Shown here piece after piece: positions 8,878 to 17,490 of a stretch of DNA of 64,000 nt. Under the pieces are notes generated by a model. The model was not told the DNA's origin. It ran no database searches and saw nothing but the letters and a program-made list of their open reading frames with translations. The DNA is taken from positions 868,001 through 932,000 of the forward strand of contig CBDEGK010000004.1 in NCBI GenBank assembly GCA_965237855.1, in the 5' to 3' direction. Position numbers and translations under genes: made by a program. This stretch comes from CBDEGK01 sp965237855 (GTDB lineage: Bacteria; Pseudomonadota; Gammaproteobacteria; Pseudomonadales; Halieaceae). Numbering within the stretch: the stretch's first letter is position 1; each line of letters starts with the position of its first letter.

Positions 8878-9375
8878 ATGACAGCATTAGCACAGCACAA
8901 AGCCCACGTGGACAAAGAGATACTTATCGGCGGCATCAGCAACACCGTCTTCAATGGCGTGATTGCCTGGTTAATAGTGCGCAACGGTGGCGATCTGTTC
9001 TTGGCCGGCGAAAAGGGCTACGCAGTAGACCTGGTGGCCACGGCTTTCATACTGCCCTTCATCGTCACGCTCATCGTGGTACCCCTGAACCGGCGCAAAG
9101 TTACTTCCGGCGCACAGGCCATCGTCACCCTGGATCAACAACACTGGCTGGACCGCGCCATGGGTTTATTCCCCGCCAACTTGATGGCACGCGCGGCCTG
9201 TTTTGGCCTGCTAAGCATGTTGATTTTTGCTCCACTAACGCTGTTGCCGCTGTGGGCCCTGGGCATTGAGCCGTTTACCCCGCTGAGCTACAGCCTGTTC
9301 AAAGGCGTCTGGGCAGGCGTGTTGGCTGCCCTGCTCACGCCGCCCATGCTCATCCTCGCCTGGCAAGAGGCTTAA
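8878..9375 (+). CDS. Four-helix membrane protein of unknown function
   Basis: A 165-residue hydrophobic protein I cannot assign to a family. Predicted membrane segments lie at about residues 17-35 (IGGISNTVFNGVIAWLIV), 51-70, 102-128 and 136-160. Conserved-looking charged loops include LNRRKVT. The start is ATG 8878 because hydrophobic sequence begins soon after; a GTG at 8842 would add 12 residues. It ends 4 bp before the flavin oxidoreductase gene and is probably co-transcribed with it, so a role next to that enzyme at the membrane is possible but unproven. Confidence 0.6.
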   Translation: MTALAQHKAHVDKEILIGGISNTVFNGVIAWLIVRNGGDLFLAGEKGYAVDLVATAFILPFIVTLIVVPLNRRKVTSGAQAIVTLDQQHWLDRAMGLFPANLMARAACFGLLSMLIFAPLTLLPLWALGIEPFTPLSYSLFKGVWAGVLAALLTPPMLILAWQEA

Positions 9376-9379
9376 ACTC

Positions 9380-11500
9380 ATGGCTTTTGCACACCTGATG
9401 TCGCCCGCCAGTATGGGTAAGATGGCATTGAAAAACCGCATCCTGCTTGCAGCCATGGGCTCCAACTTTGCCGAGGCCGATGGCAGCTGCGGTGAACGTA
9501 TCCAGGCCTATTACGAAGAGCGCGCAAAAGGCGGCACTGGTTTGCTGGTGATGGAAACTGCCGCGGTGGCCTGGCCGGCGGGCTCGACCATGCCCCGCAC
9601 AGTGGGCTTCTCGGAAGATCGTTTTATCGAGGGCCTCAGTCAATTGACCGCCCGGGTGCATCAACACGGCGCCAAAATAGCCGCGCAATTAAATCATGGC
9701 GGCAAGGTGGCCCAGGAAGATGTTGCGGAAGGCAGACCTATCCTGGTGCCGTCCATCCCAGAAAAAGGCGGCAGTGATATGTTTGCCCTGCTGACACCGG
9801 CGGAGCTGGGTAATTTCGTGAAAGCAGCCGGTCCGGATGGACTTGGTCCCCGCTATCATGAGATGGAACAGGCGGATATCGACACCCTCCTCGCGCAATT
9901 TGCCAGCGCCGCCAAGCGCGCCCAACAGGCGAACTTCGACGCGGTAGAGATCCACGCCGGCCACGGCTATGTGATTTCCAGCTTTCTCTCCCCGGCGGTA
10001 AACAAGCGCAGCGACAACTACGGTGGCAACCGCGAGAACCGGGCCCGCCTGTTGTGTGAAGTCATTGAAGCCGTGCGCAACGCCGTCGGTGAGGACTTAC
10101 CCATTATTGTGCGTTTCGATGCCCACGAGTTTCGCATCGAAGGGGGTATCACCCTTGACGACAGCCAGGTGACTGCGCGACTGGCCGAGCAAGCTGGTGC
10201 CGATGCCCTGGACGTCAGCGCCTACGGCAACACCTCTATCGGCATCGCATTCACCGAAGCCCCCCTGGTACACCAGCCCGGCGGCTTCCTCAATTTCGCC
10301 AGTACCATCAAGAGCCAGGTCACCATCCCGGTGATTGCCGTGGGTCGCATCGAAATCGACGCGGCCGAAAAAGGCCTGGCAGCGGATGATTTTGACTTCG
10401 TTGCCATGGGCCGCAAACTACTCGCAGATCCGGAGCTACCCAACAAGATTGCCGACGGCCGGGCCGACAGCATACGGCCGTGCATTTACTGCTATGTGTG
10501 TGTCAGCAAGATCTTCGTCAACGAAGCCATGTGCTGCGCGGTTAACCCGGAATGCGGACGGGAGTACAAAACGAATCTGATCGCCAGCAGTGCAGACAGC
10601 AAGAAGGTGTTGGTTGTTGGCGGTGGCCCCGGTGGCATGGAGGCGGCCAAAACCCTGGCACAACGCGGCCATAGCGTCTCCCTGTGGGAGAAAGACAAAG
10701 ATCTGGGTGGCACGGCACGCATCGCCGCGCTGGCCTACGAGCCCAACGGCCGCCTGGTAAAACACCTGGCCCAACAGGTGCGCGAATTGCCCATCGACGT
10801 TCATACCGGCAAGACTGCAACCATCAATGACATTGCCGAGCACCAGGCGGACCAGGTTATTATCGCCACCGGTGCCAACCGCGAGGCCCCGCCCTTCAAA
10901 GGGAAGGACCAACGCCACGTGTTTGATGGCAATGAACTGCGCGGCGTGCTGTTTGGCACCGATCCCGCGGCAGTGGCCAAGCTCACCCTGTTCCAACGCT
11001 TCGCCCTGGGTATGGCCCAGCTGGTGCAGTTGACCCGGCATATCGGTTTGCTGCGTTTGCTGAGCCATATCTGGATGCCCATTTCAAAGAATGTAGTATT
11101 GATTGGCGGTGGCCTGGTGGGCCTGGAACTGGCCGAGTACCTGGTGGCACGCCGACGCAACGTCACTGTATTGGAGCCCTCCGCCAACCTCGGTGCCGAG
11201 TTGAGTATTGTGCGGCGAGCGCGGGTGGTACATGAGTTGCGCGAACACGGCGTGAAGATGATCACCAATGTCGAGATTGAACAAATTACCGAGAATGCGG
11301 TGATGTACACCAGTGAAGGAGAACAACACAGTGTGCCAGCCCAGCAGGTGATTATTTCCATGGGCGCCGAGCCGGACAATTCACTACTGGATGCACTCAA
11401 CAGCCAGGGCGTGAACGCCGTCTCTATTGGCGATTGTCACGAAGTCGGTTACATCGAGGGCGCCATACTGAGCGGCCACGAAGCCGCCCTGAACATCTGA
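9380..11500 (+). CDS. Fused OYE-like FMN / 4Fe-4S / FAD-NAD oxidoreductase (2,4-dienoyl-CoA reductase family)
   Basis: A 706-residue three-domain flavoprotein of the FadH/TMADH/BaiCD type. Residues ~1-345 form an Old-Yellow-Enzyme barrel (LKNRILLAAMGSNFAEADG; VEIHAGHGYVISSFLSP). Next is the iron-sulfur cluster with cysteines in CIYCYVC, CC and PECG. The C-terminal half has two dinucleotide motifs: VVGGGPGGMEAAKTL and LIGGGLVGLELAEYL. Electrons pass from NAD(P)H through FAD and the cluster to FMN to reduce enoates or 2,4-dienoyl-CoA. It sits between a small membrane protein and an SDR, an arrangement suggesting alicyclic, bile-acid-like or unsaturated lipid reduction (inference). Full length for the family. 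Confidence 0.9.
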   Translation: MAFAHLMSPASMGKMALKNRILLAAMGSNFAEADGSCGERIQAYYEERAKGGTGLLVMETAAVAWPAGSTMPRTVGFSEDRFIEGLSQLTARVHQHGAKIAAQLNHGGKVAQEDVAEGRPILVPSIPEKGGSDMFALLTPAELGNFVKAAGPDGLGPRYHEMEQADIDTLLAQFASAAKRAQQANFDAVEIHAGHGYVISSFLSPAVNKRSDNYGGNRENRARLLCEVIEAVRNAVGEDLPIIVRFDAHEFRIEGGITLDDSQVTARLAEQAGADALDVSAYGNTSIGIAFTEAPLVHQPGGFLNFASTIKSQVTIPVIAVGRIEIDAAEKGLAADDFDFVAMGRKLLADPELPNKIADGRADSIRPCIYCYVCVSKIFVNEAMCCAVNPECGREYKTNLIASSADSKKVLVVGGGPGGMEAAKTLAQRGHSVSLWEKDKDLGGTARIAALAYEPNGRLVKHLAQQVRELPIDVHTGKTATINDIAEHQADQVIIATGANREAPPFKGKDQRHVFDGNELRGVLFGTDPAAVAKLTLFQRFALGMAQLVQLTRHIGLLRLLSHIWMPISKNVVLIGGGLVGLELAEYLVARRRNVTVLEPSANLGAELSIVRRARVVHELREHGVKMITNVEIEQITENAVMYTSEGEQHSVPAQQVIISMGAEPDNSLLDALNSQGVNAVSIGDCHEVGYIEGAILSGHEAALNI

Positions 11501-11526
11501 ATCCCGAACAACAACAGGAGAAGAAA

Positions 11527-12285
11527 TTGAGTTTACTCGCAGACAAAGTGGCCCTGGTGACCGGCTCGGGCATGGGCATTGGTCGCGCCATTGCGGAAAC
11601 CTGCGCCCGTGAAGGCGCCAAAGTGATCGTGGCGGACTTTAATGATGAGTCGGGCCAGGAAACGGTCGCGCTGATTGAAGCAGCCGGCGGCACAGCCAGC
11701 TTTGTACACTGCGATGTCAGCGACGAGACGCTGGTGTCTGCCATGGTGGAATTCGCCGCCAACACTTTCGGTCAATTGGATGTGGCCTGTAACAGCGCCG
11801 CGCTGAGTCGCGGCAGTGGCCCCATTCACCAGTTTGAGCGCAGCGTGTTCGATCAAACCCTGGAGATGTGCCTGACCAATACCTGGCTGTGCATGAAGTA
11901 TGAAATCGAACAGATGTTAAGCCAGGGTGGCGGCGCCATCGTCAATATCTCTTCCAACTCCTCCCTGCGCGGACAAGCCCACAACACCGCCTATGCCGCC
12001 GCCAAGGCCGGCGTCAACATTCTCACCAAGAGCTCCGCCTCCGAATACGGCACCCAGGGTATTCGCATCAACGCGGTTTCGCCCGGCGTCATCCTCACCC
12101 CCGGCATCGAAAAGTACATGGAAGATGAACCCAAGCAGGCCGAATTCCTCAAGCAATCCATGCCCATGGCCCGATTGGGCACACCCGAAGAAATTGCCGA
12201 GGCTGTGGTGTTTCTGCTGTCTGACCGCGCTTCCTATATCACCGGGCAGTTGTTATCGGTGGATGGTGGAGGTGCAGTGCGTTAG
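11527..12285 (+). CDS. Classical SDR-family dehydrogenase
   Basis: A 252-residue short-chain dehydrogenase. It has the TGSGMGIG cofactor loop, DV at strand 4 (CDVSDE), a slightly altered NSAAL in place of NNAG, the catalytic serine strand IVNISSNSS, YAAAKAG (Tyr-x-x-x-Lys) and the PGVILTPG loop, ending in YITGQLLSVDGG. I place the start at TTG 11527, giving MSLLADKVALVTG, because AGGAGA lies just upstream. The longer open frame overlaps the preceding gene in another frame. It belongs to the same operon as the enoate reductase, 26 bp downstream, and may supply the ketone for that enzyme or use its product. Confidence 0.88.
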   Translation: MSLLADKVALVTGSGMGIGRAIAETCAREGAKVIVADFNDESGQETVALIEAAGGTASFVHCDVSDETLVSAMVEFAANTFGQLDVACNSAALSRGSGPIHQFERSVFDQTLEMCLTNTWLCMKYEIEQMLSQGGGAIVNISSNSSLRGQAHNTAYAAAKAGVNILTKSSASEYGTQGIRINAVSPGVILTPGIEKYMEDEPKQAEFLKQSMPMARLGTPEEIAEAVVFLLSDRASYITGQLLSVDGGGAVR

Positions 12286-12323
12286 AAGCCCGGGACCCTA
12301 AAGGCTTCCACGATAGTATTTTT
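12285..12323 (+). terminator. Possible terminator after the SDR gene
   Basis: A GAAGCC / GGCTTC stem overlapping the SDR stop codon encloses a 12-base loop, and a run of five T lies ten bases after the stem. The gap between stem and T run makes this weak as an intrinsic terminator, but its place at the end of the operon fits. Confidence 0.3.
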
Positions 12324-12402
12324 CTGTCTAACGAAGAGCGCCGAAAACCCCAGGTTCCTTGCCATACTTACAGTGTCAGACTTTCAGCGGGAGGACGCTG
12401 CC

Positions 12403-12927
12403 ATGTCTATTTCACATTGTCTTCAAAATTACTTGGGCGAAGCCCAGGTAAGCTACAACACGACCCTTCATGGACACACGGAATCGGCCTATGATTCAGC
12501 CTGCGCTGCCCACGTGCCCACCGCCAATGTGGTGAAAGCGTTATTATTGCGCGATCGCCGCGGCGGCCGTTATGTGTTGGCTCTCATGCCGGCAAGCAAC
12601 AAGCTGAAGCTCCCCTGGGCCAGCCGGGAATTAGCGGCAGACCTGGTGTTGGCCACTGAGGCAGAGCTGTCGGATGTGTTCCCCGACTGCGAGGCGGGTG
12701 CCATCCCCGGTTTTGGTCAGGCCTATGATATGGACCTGCTCTGGGACGATGAGCTGTCCGACCAGGCTCAGCTGTATTTCGAGGGGGGTGATCACGAGGC
12801 ATTGGTCGAGATCAAACAAGACGAATTTCAGGCGCTATTTGGCGCGTATCCCCACGCGGCGATCAGCCTGCCTCATGAGAATTACGCACAATATCACGCG
12901 GATGAAATTCGGGGTGGCCTACATTAA
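12403..12927 (+). CDS. YbaK/ProX-type aminoacyl-tRNA deacylase-like protein
   Basis: A 174-residue protein of the YbaK/aa-tRNA-synthetase-associated fold, the editing domain that hydrolyses mischarged tRNA such as Cys-, Ala- or Ser-tRNAPro. The central VVKALLLRDRRGGRYVLALMPASNKLK has the family's VxKxLLL...LxVxPAxxxLD rhythm. The region AIPGFGQAYDMDLLWDDEL matches the PPFG/GxPxxVDxxL segment. ATG 12403 has GGGAGG upstream; an earlier in-frame start at 12373 has none. It is a stand-alone domain in a monocistronic position between two operons. Some proteins of this fold are not tRNA editors, so activity is inferred. Confidence 0.78.
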   Translation: MSISHCLQNYLGEAQVSYNTTLHGHTESAYDSACAAHVPTANVVKALLLRDRRGGRYVLALMPASNKLKLPWASRELAADLVLATEAELSDVFPDCEAGAIPGFGQAYDMDLLWDDELSDQAQLYFEGGDHEALVEIKQDEFQALFGAYPHAAISLPHENYAQYHADEIRGGLH

Positions 12928-13008
12928 AACAGCTCGCTGAGCCGGGGTTTCTCGACGGCCTGTTACAGTGCGGTGGCGCTGCTATAGTTAAGACAGGAGG
13001 TTAGCCTC

Positions 13009-14355
13009 ATGTCGAGACTGTTACTGGCGATGTTGCTGCTGTGTTGTTGCGCAGGACACGCCCTTGCTCAAGATCGGGCTCCCCCTCTCCCTGGAGCCGT
13101 GTGGGTACTGGATCTCGATGGTGCGGTCGGTCCCGCCACCAGCGACTACCTGGTGCGTGGTTTTGAAAAGGCACAGGAAACCCGCGCCGCTCTCATTGTC
13201 ATCCGCATGAACACCCCGGGTGGTCTCGATGGCGCCATGCGCGACATCATCGAGGGCATTCTTGCCTCCCCGGTGCCAGTGGCTACGTATGTCACACCAC
13301 AGGGTTCCCGTGCGGCCAGCGCCGGCACCTATATTCTTTACGCCAGTCATATTGCCGCCATGGCACCGGCCACCAACCTGGGTGCGGCCACGCCGGTCTC
13401 CATCGGCGCACCGGCTCCCCCGTCACCCCAGCAAGAACCTGATTCAGAGGGCACCGAGTCCCAGGGCAAGACCGCCATGGAACGCAAGATTATTAACGAT
13501 GCCTCTGCGTATATTCGCGGGCTGGCGGAACTGCGCGGCCGCAATGCCGAGTGGGCCGAACTGGCGGTGCGCGATGCGGCCAGTCTCTCCTCCAGTGAGG
13601 CGCTGGAGAACAATGTCATCGACCTGGTGAGTCGGGATCTTGCGCATCTGCTCGAACAACTCGACGGCCGCACGGTGCAGGTTAATGACGAGGAGAGGAC
13701 CCTGGAAGTAGCGCTGGCGCCCATCCATGAAGCCCTCCCCGATTGGCGCACCGAATTCCTCACCATTATCACCAATCCCAACCTGGTGCTGATCCTCGGC
13801 ATGATCGGCTTCTACGGCATTATCCTCGAGTTCTATAACCCCGGCTCCCTGGCCCCAGGCACCGTCGGCATTATCTGTTTGTTGTTGGCCGGTTACGGCT
13901 TGCAACTATTACCGGTCAACTACGCCGGCCTGGCGCTGCTGATAGTGGGAATCGGTCTGATGATGGCGGAAGCCATGGCTCCCAGTTTTGGCATTCTCGG
14001 TACCGGCGGCGTGGTCGCCTTTGTCATCGGCGGCATCATCTTGTTCGACACCGACGTTGAAGCCTTCCAGGTGAGCTGGCTCGCCCTGATTGCCATCGGC
14101 ACCGTCACGGCGGGGTTTATTATTATCACCATTTCCATGGTGTTACGTATGCGCCACCAGGGTGTGAGTACCGGCATACAAACCATCGTCGGCCAACCCG
14201 GTGTGGTGCTGGCTGATTTTGACGACGAAGGCTCAGTGCGGGTTGGCCCTGAAATCTGGCGCGCCCACTGTGATGAACCTCTCAAGAGCGGAGACGCCGT
14301 CACCGTTACCGACGTTTCCGGCTTATCCCTACGTGTGAAAAAGGAGTCAAGCTAA
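13009..14355 (+). CDS. NfeD-family membrane serine protease (NfeD1b/ClpP-class)
   Basis: A 448-residue protein. It has a signal peptide (residues 1-20, ending AGHALA), a ClpP-like protease domain, four or five membrane helices (~250-385) and a C-terminal OB-fold ([23 protein letters not shown]). The catalytic serine is in [11 protein letters not shown] and the lysine in [16 protein letters not shown], the Ser-Lys dyad of NfeD proteases that cleave stomatin C-termini. The upstream GACAGGAGG ribosome binding site is good. The stop overlaps the next gene's start (TAATG), and the partner is a stomatin, exactly the NfeD-stomatin operon known in many prokaryotes. It acts at the inner membrane in quality control or microdomain organisation. 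Confidence 0.93.
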   Translation: MSRLLLAMLLLCCCAGHALAQDRAPPLPGAVWVLDLDGAVGPATSDYLVRGFEKAQETRAALIVIRMNTPGGLDGAMRDIIEGILASPVPVATYVTPQGSRAASAGTYILYASHIAAMAPATNLGAATPVSIGAPAPPSPQQEPDSEGTESQGKTAMERKIINDASAYIRGLAELRGRNAEWAELAVRDAASLSSSEALENNVIDLVSRDLAHLLEQLDGRTVQVNDEERTLEVALAPIHEALPDWRTEFLTIITNPNLVLILGMIGFYGIILEFYNPGSLAPGTVGIICLLLAGYGLQLLPVNYAGLALLIVGIGLMMAEAMAPSFGILGTGGVVAFVIGGIILFDTDVEAFQVSWLALIAIGTVTAGFIIITISMVLRMRHQGVSTGIQTIVGQPGVVLADFDDEGSVRVGPEIWRAHCDEPLKSGDAVTVTDVSGLSLRVKKESS

Positions 14356-15098
14356 TGGACATTTTCTGGATGGGTTTCCTGTTCCTGATTATCGCCCTCG
14401 CCTTTTATACCTTCCGTATCCTGCGCGAGTATGAGCGCGGGGTCATATTCTTTCTCGGGCGCTTCCAGGTGGTGAAGGGCCCCGGATTGATTATCGTCAT
14501 CCCCGGCATCCAGCAAATGGTGCGGGTGCAGTTGCGCACCATGGTCTACGACGTGCCCACCCAGGATGTCATCTCCCGCGACAATGTCTCGGTTAAGGTC
14601 AGCGCGGTGATCTACTTCAGGGTGGTCGACCCGGAGCGGGCCATTATCAATGTGGAAGATTTCTTTGAAGCCACCAGCCAGCTGGCGCAAACCACCCTGC
14701 GCAGCATCCTCGGCCAACATGAGTTGGACGAAATGCTGGCCCAGCGCGACAAGCTCAACCAGGGTATCCAAAAATTATTGGACGAACAAACCGAGTCCTG
14801 GGGCATCAAAGTCATTAATGTGGAAATCAAGCACATTGACATCGACGAGAGCATGATTCGCGCCATCGCCAAGCAAGCGGAGGCGGAGCGCGAGCGGCGT
14901 GCCAAGATCATCCATGCCAGCGGCGAACTGGAGGCCTCGGAAAAACTGTTGGAAGCCGCCAAGGTGCTGGCCCAGCAGAAGCAGGCCTTACAGCTGCGCT
15001 ACATGCAAACCTTGACCGAGATCGCCGGCGAACGCAGCTCCATTATCGTGTTTCCACTGCCGATAGATATTATTGAGGGCTTGATGAGTAAAGACTAA
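14355..15098 (+). CDS. Slipin/stomatin-like SPFH-domain membrane protein
   Basis: A 247-residue stomatin. One N-terminal membrane helix ([18 protein letters not shown]) is followed by the SPFH/PHB domain ([41 protein letters not shown]) and an Ala/Glu-rich helical tail ([22 protein letters not shown]) that makes coiled-coil oligomers. It ends in [15 protein letters not shown], the short hydrophobic tail recognised by NfeD proteases. The start codon overlaps the stop of the NfeD gene by one base, so the two are translationally coupled. It forms ring-like assemblies on the membrane. Confidence 0.95.
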   Translation: MDIFWMGFLFLIIALAFYTFRILREYERGVIFFLGRFQVVKGPGLIIVIPGIQQMVRVQLRTMVYDVPTQDVISRDNVSVKVSAVIYFRVVDPERAIINVEDFFEATSQLAQTTLRSILGQHELDEMLAQRDKLNQGIQKLLDEQTESWGIKVINVEIKHIDIDESMIRAIAKQAEAERERRAKIIHASGELEASEKLLEAAKVLAQQKQALQLRYMQTLTEIAGERSSIIVFPLPIDIIEGLMSKD

Positions 15099-15102
15099 AA
15101 CT

Positions 15103-15120
15103 GGGGTCAGGTCTGTCCCC
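15103..15120. repeat. GGGGTCAGGTCTGTCCCC imperfect palindrome
   Basis: A GGGG(10 nt)CCCC hairpin directly after the stomatin gene, followed by TATTTA. The GGGGTCAG...CCCC form resembles REP-type palindromes scattered in gammaproteobacterial intergenic regions. It could instead serve as a weak terminator for the nfeD-stomatin operon. I see only this one copy in the window. Confidence 0.35.
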
Positions 15121-15227
15121 TATTTACCTGAACCCTATTGATTATGCTTTCGGCGTCTTAGGTTCTGTGGCGTTCAGAGGAAAACCACTACATTAGCGTT
15201 CCCTTGCACACTACCGAGAACAAGCAA

Positions 15228-16526
15228 ATGAGCGCACAGCAAACACCCTTTTCGCCCATTGACGAAATCCTCGAGTTGACCGATAGCGCCCGCTACCCGG
15301 TCAATGTGCATATTGAGGCCAAGGCAGCCGGGGCGCTGGATGCCGAGAAGATGCATGAGGCGGTCCATGCCGCCCTCGATCTGCACCCGCTGGCTCGGGC
15401 CAGGAAAATGGCGCCCAGGCCCAGCGACAAGCAACTCATCTGGGAGATCACCGATACTGTCGGGGTCGATCCCTTTTTGGTGGTCGAAGCAGGCGACGAG
15501 GCCGCCGTCAATGTGGCGCGCAACCAGTTGCTCAGTAGCCAGGTACCCCTGCACGAATCACCGCCGCTGCGCGTTTGGTTGGTGCGCTGCAGCTCGGGCG
15601 ATCATCTGATTTTGAATGTGAGTCACGCTGCGGCAGATGGCATCGGCACCCTGCGTTTCATGCGCTCCATCCTGCGCGCTTACAACGGCGAGGAAGATGA
15701 CACTGGCAGCATCGAGCCGCTTGATGCGCGCGACGTCAAGGCACTCTACAGCCCCACCAGCCGCGCCGAAAAAAACCAGCAGTTCAAGAGTTTCGCCTCT
15801 TCCCTAAAAACACAAATGTCGGAGCCCACCAATGTCTCCGCCGTCAGTTATCACAAGCACATCGCCTACGGCTGTCACAATCTCACCCTGGATGTCGACC
15901 AGGTGGCCGCCCTCAATCCAAAGCGCCACATCAAGGCGACATTCAATGACCTTCTGGTCGCGGCCATGCACCGCACGGTTCACCTCTGGAACGAAAACCA
16001 GGGAGATGACAGCACCCTCATTCGCGTATTGAGCCCGGTTAATTTGCGGCCCAAGGACTGGTGGTTTGAGGTATTTGGTAATTTCGCCATGTCCTTTACG
16101 ACCAACACCGAACAGCACGAGCGTTCAGAGCCGGCGCTGCTATTGGAGCGCGTGGTGGAGCAGGCAAATACCGCCAAGGAAGAGGGCTTTGCCGAGGCCA
16201 TGTTGCTGGGCCTGGGCATCAACACCAAGCTGCCCGTCTGGATGAAGAATATGCTGTTCCAGAGCCCGGGAGAGAAAGGTGCCACCACGGCAACACTGAC
16301 CAACGCCGGCCGGATTTCGGAGGCACTGACTTTTGGCGAGGACGGTGATGCGCTGGAAGTATGGATGTCACCACCGGCCGTCATGCCCGATGGACTGGGG
16401 CTGGGCGTCACCAACTACAACGGCCAGCTACACCTGTCCTTTCGCCATAGCTATGAACTGCTGGACGATGACGCCGTGGCGGAGTTCGCCCAGCTGTTTC
16501 ATGAATCGCTGATCTGGCTGAGCTAG
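15228..16526 (+). CDS. Condensation-fold acyltransferase-like protein (WS/DGAT/PapA relative)
   Basis: A 432-residue protein of the CoA-dependent acyltransferase/condensation superfamily. The motif VSHAAADGIGTLRF holds His133 and Asp137-Gly138 of the HxxxDG catalytic motif. NDLLVAAMHRTVHLWNE matches the second conserved helix of the superfamily (NDxxxAA). It is more distant from wax-ester synthases than the gene at 17491. ATG 15228 is used although its ribosome binding site is poor; a TTG at 15204 is the alternative. Expected chemistry is transfer of an acyl group from CoA to an alcohol, giving esters or storage lipids, but the acceptor is unknown. Confidence 0.75.
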   Translation: MSAQQTPFSPIDEILELTDSARYPVNVHIEAKAAGALDAEKMHEAVHAALDLHPLARARKMAPRPSDKQLIWEITDTVGVDPFLVVEAGDEAAVNVARNQLLSSQVPLHESPPLRVWLVRCSSGDHLILNVSHAAADGIGTLRFMRSILRAYNGEEDDTGSIEPLDARDVKALYSPTSRAEKNQQFKSFASSLKTQMSEPTNVSAVSYHKHIAYGCHNLTLDVDQVAALNPKRHIKATFNDLLVAAMHRTVHLWNENQGDDSTLIRVLSPVNLRPKDWWFEVFGNFAMSFTTNTEQHERSEPALLLERVVEQANTAKEEGFAEAMLLGLGINTKLPVWMKNMLFQSPGEKGATTATLTNAGRISEALTFGEDGDALEVWMSPPAVMPDGLGLGVTNYNGQLHLSFRHSYELLDDDAVAEFAQLFHESLIWLS

Positions 16527-16555
16527 CCCTTCCGAGAACAGCCCATCGAGACGTC

Positions 16556-17437
16556 TCATTCGGGGATATCCAAGGCGGCAAATTTGCCGGCACCGGCTTG
16601 CTGAATTACTTCGGCCATCGTGAGTGGATTGGTTTCGTTGAGTACACTTTCTGAACGTACGTTGAGCATGGGCTTGAAGTCCTCGTGAGTAATTACCCAG
16701 AACTTGTCCGCCTCGATGGCTCGCAGCACCCGCTCAGCGTACTCGGCGGCACTCATTCCCTGTTCGATCATGGTGGCGACCGTCTGACGCAGCGCCAATT
16801 CCGTATCGCCGACATCGGCATCACTGCCCCGGTCCCGGGGTCGCTCATAAATATCCGAGGCAACATCCCCCGGGCACAACAGACTCACGGACACAGGTGC
16901 CTCCTCCAGCGCCAGCTCCTGGTAGAGCGCCTCCGTGATGGCGATCACCGCCGCTTTGGTCGACTGGTAGAGCCCCATGTAGGAAACAGCTGAGATCAGG
17001 CCACCGCAGGAGGCGGTATTCACAACACGACAGGGTTCGCCCTGTTCAAGCATCCGCGGTAGAAAACTGCGGATACCGCTGACGACACCCAACACATTGA
17101 CTTCATAAATCCAACGCCAGTCCTCATATGAGCGCTCCCAGCTCTTGCCATCCACCATGACACCCGCATTGTTGAATAGCAGGTGAACCTTACCGAAGCG
17201 TTCAAATACCAGATCGGCGAGCGCCTCTACGGCGTCTGGGTCAGAAACATCCGTCTGCACGATTACCACAGAGCCGCCGTTGGACTCAATGCTATGTCGC
17301 AATTCCGTGAGCTTGTCCAAATTGGTAGCCGCAGCTACCACCTGCATACCCAATTGGGCACAGTGCCTCGCGAGGCCCGCGCCGATACCGCGGCTGGCAC
17401 CGGTAATGACGGCTACTTTGTTCTGCCAATCTGCCAT
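16556..17437 (-). CDS. SDR-family oxidoreductase with C-terminal extension
   Basis: A 293-residue short-chain dehydrogenase. Visible motifs are TGASRGIG, TDVSDPDAV, NNAGVMVDG, VNTASCGGL (catalytic Ser neighbourhood) and YQSTKAA (Tyr and Lys). It is about 40 residues longer than a minimal SDR, with the extra part after LCPGDVASDIYERP, as in many long-chain alcohol or ketone SDRs clustered with lipid genes. The convergent neighbour ends 30 bp away. The WS/DGAT gene lies 54 bp upstream on the same strand, so fatty alcohol or sterol oxidation linked to ester formation is a reasonable idea (inference). Confidence 0.87.
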   Translation of the reverse strand: MADWQNKVAVITGASRGIGAGLARHCAQLGMQVVAAATNLDKLTELRHSIESNGGSVVIVQTDVSDPDAVEALADLVFERFGKVHLLFNNAGVMVDGKSWERSYEDWRWIYEVNVLGVVSGIRSFLPRMLEQGEPCRVVNTASCGGLISAVSYMGLYQSTKAAVIAITEALYQELALEEAPVSVSLLCPGDVASDIYERPRDRGSDADVGDTELALRQTVATMIEQGMSAAEYAERVLRAIEADKFWVITHEDFKPMLNVRSESVLNETNPLTMAEVIQQAGAGKFAALDIPE

Positions 17438-17490
17438 TTCCCCTCTCCTTTCAATTGAGCATTTTCAATATGCGCAGGTACAGCATCCGT

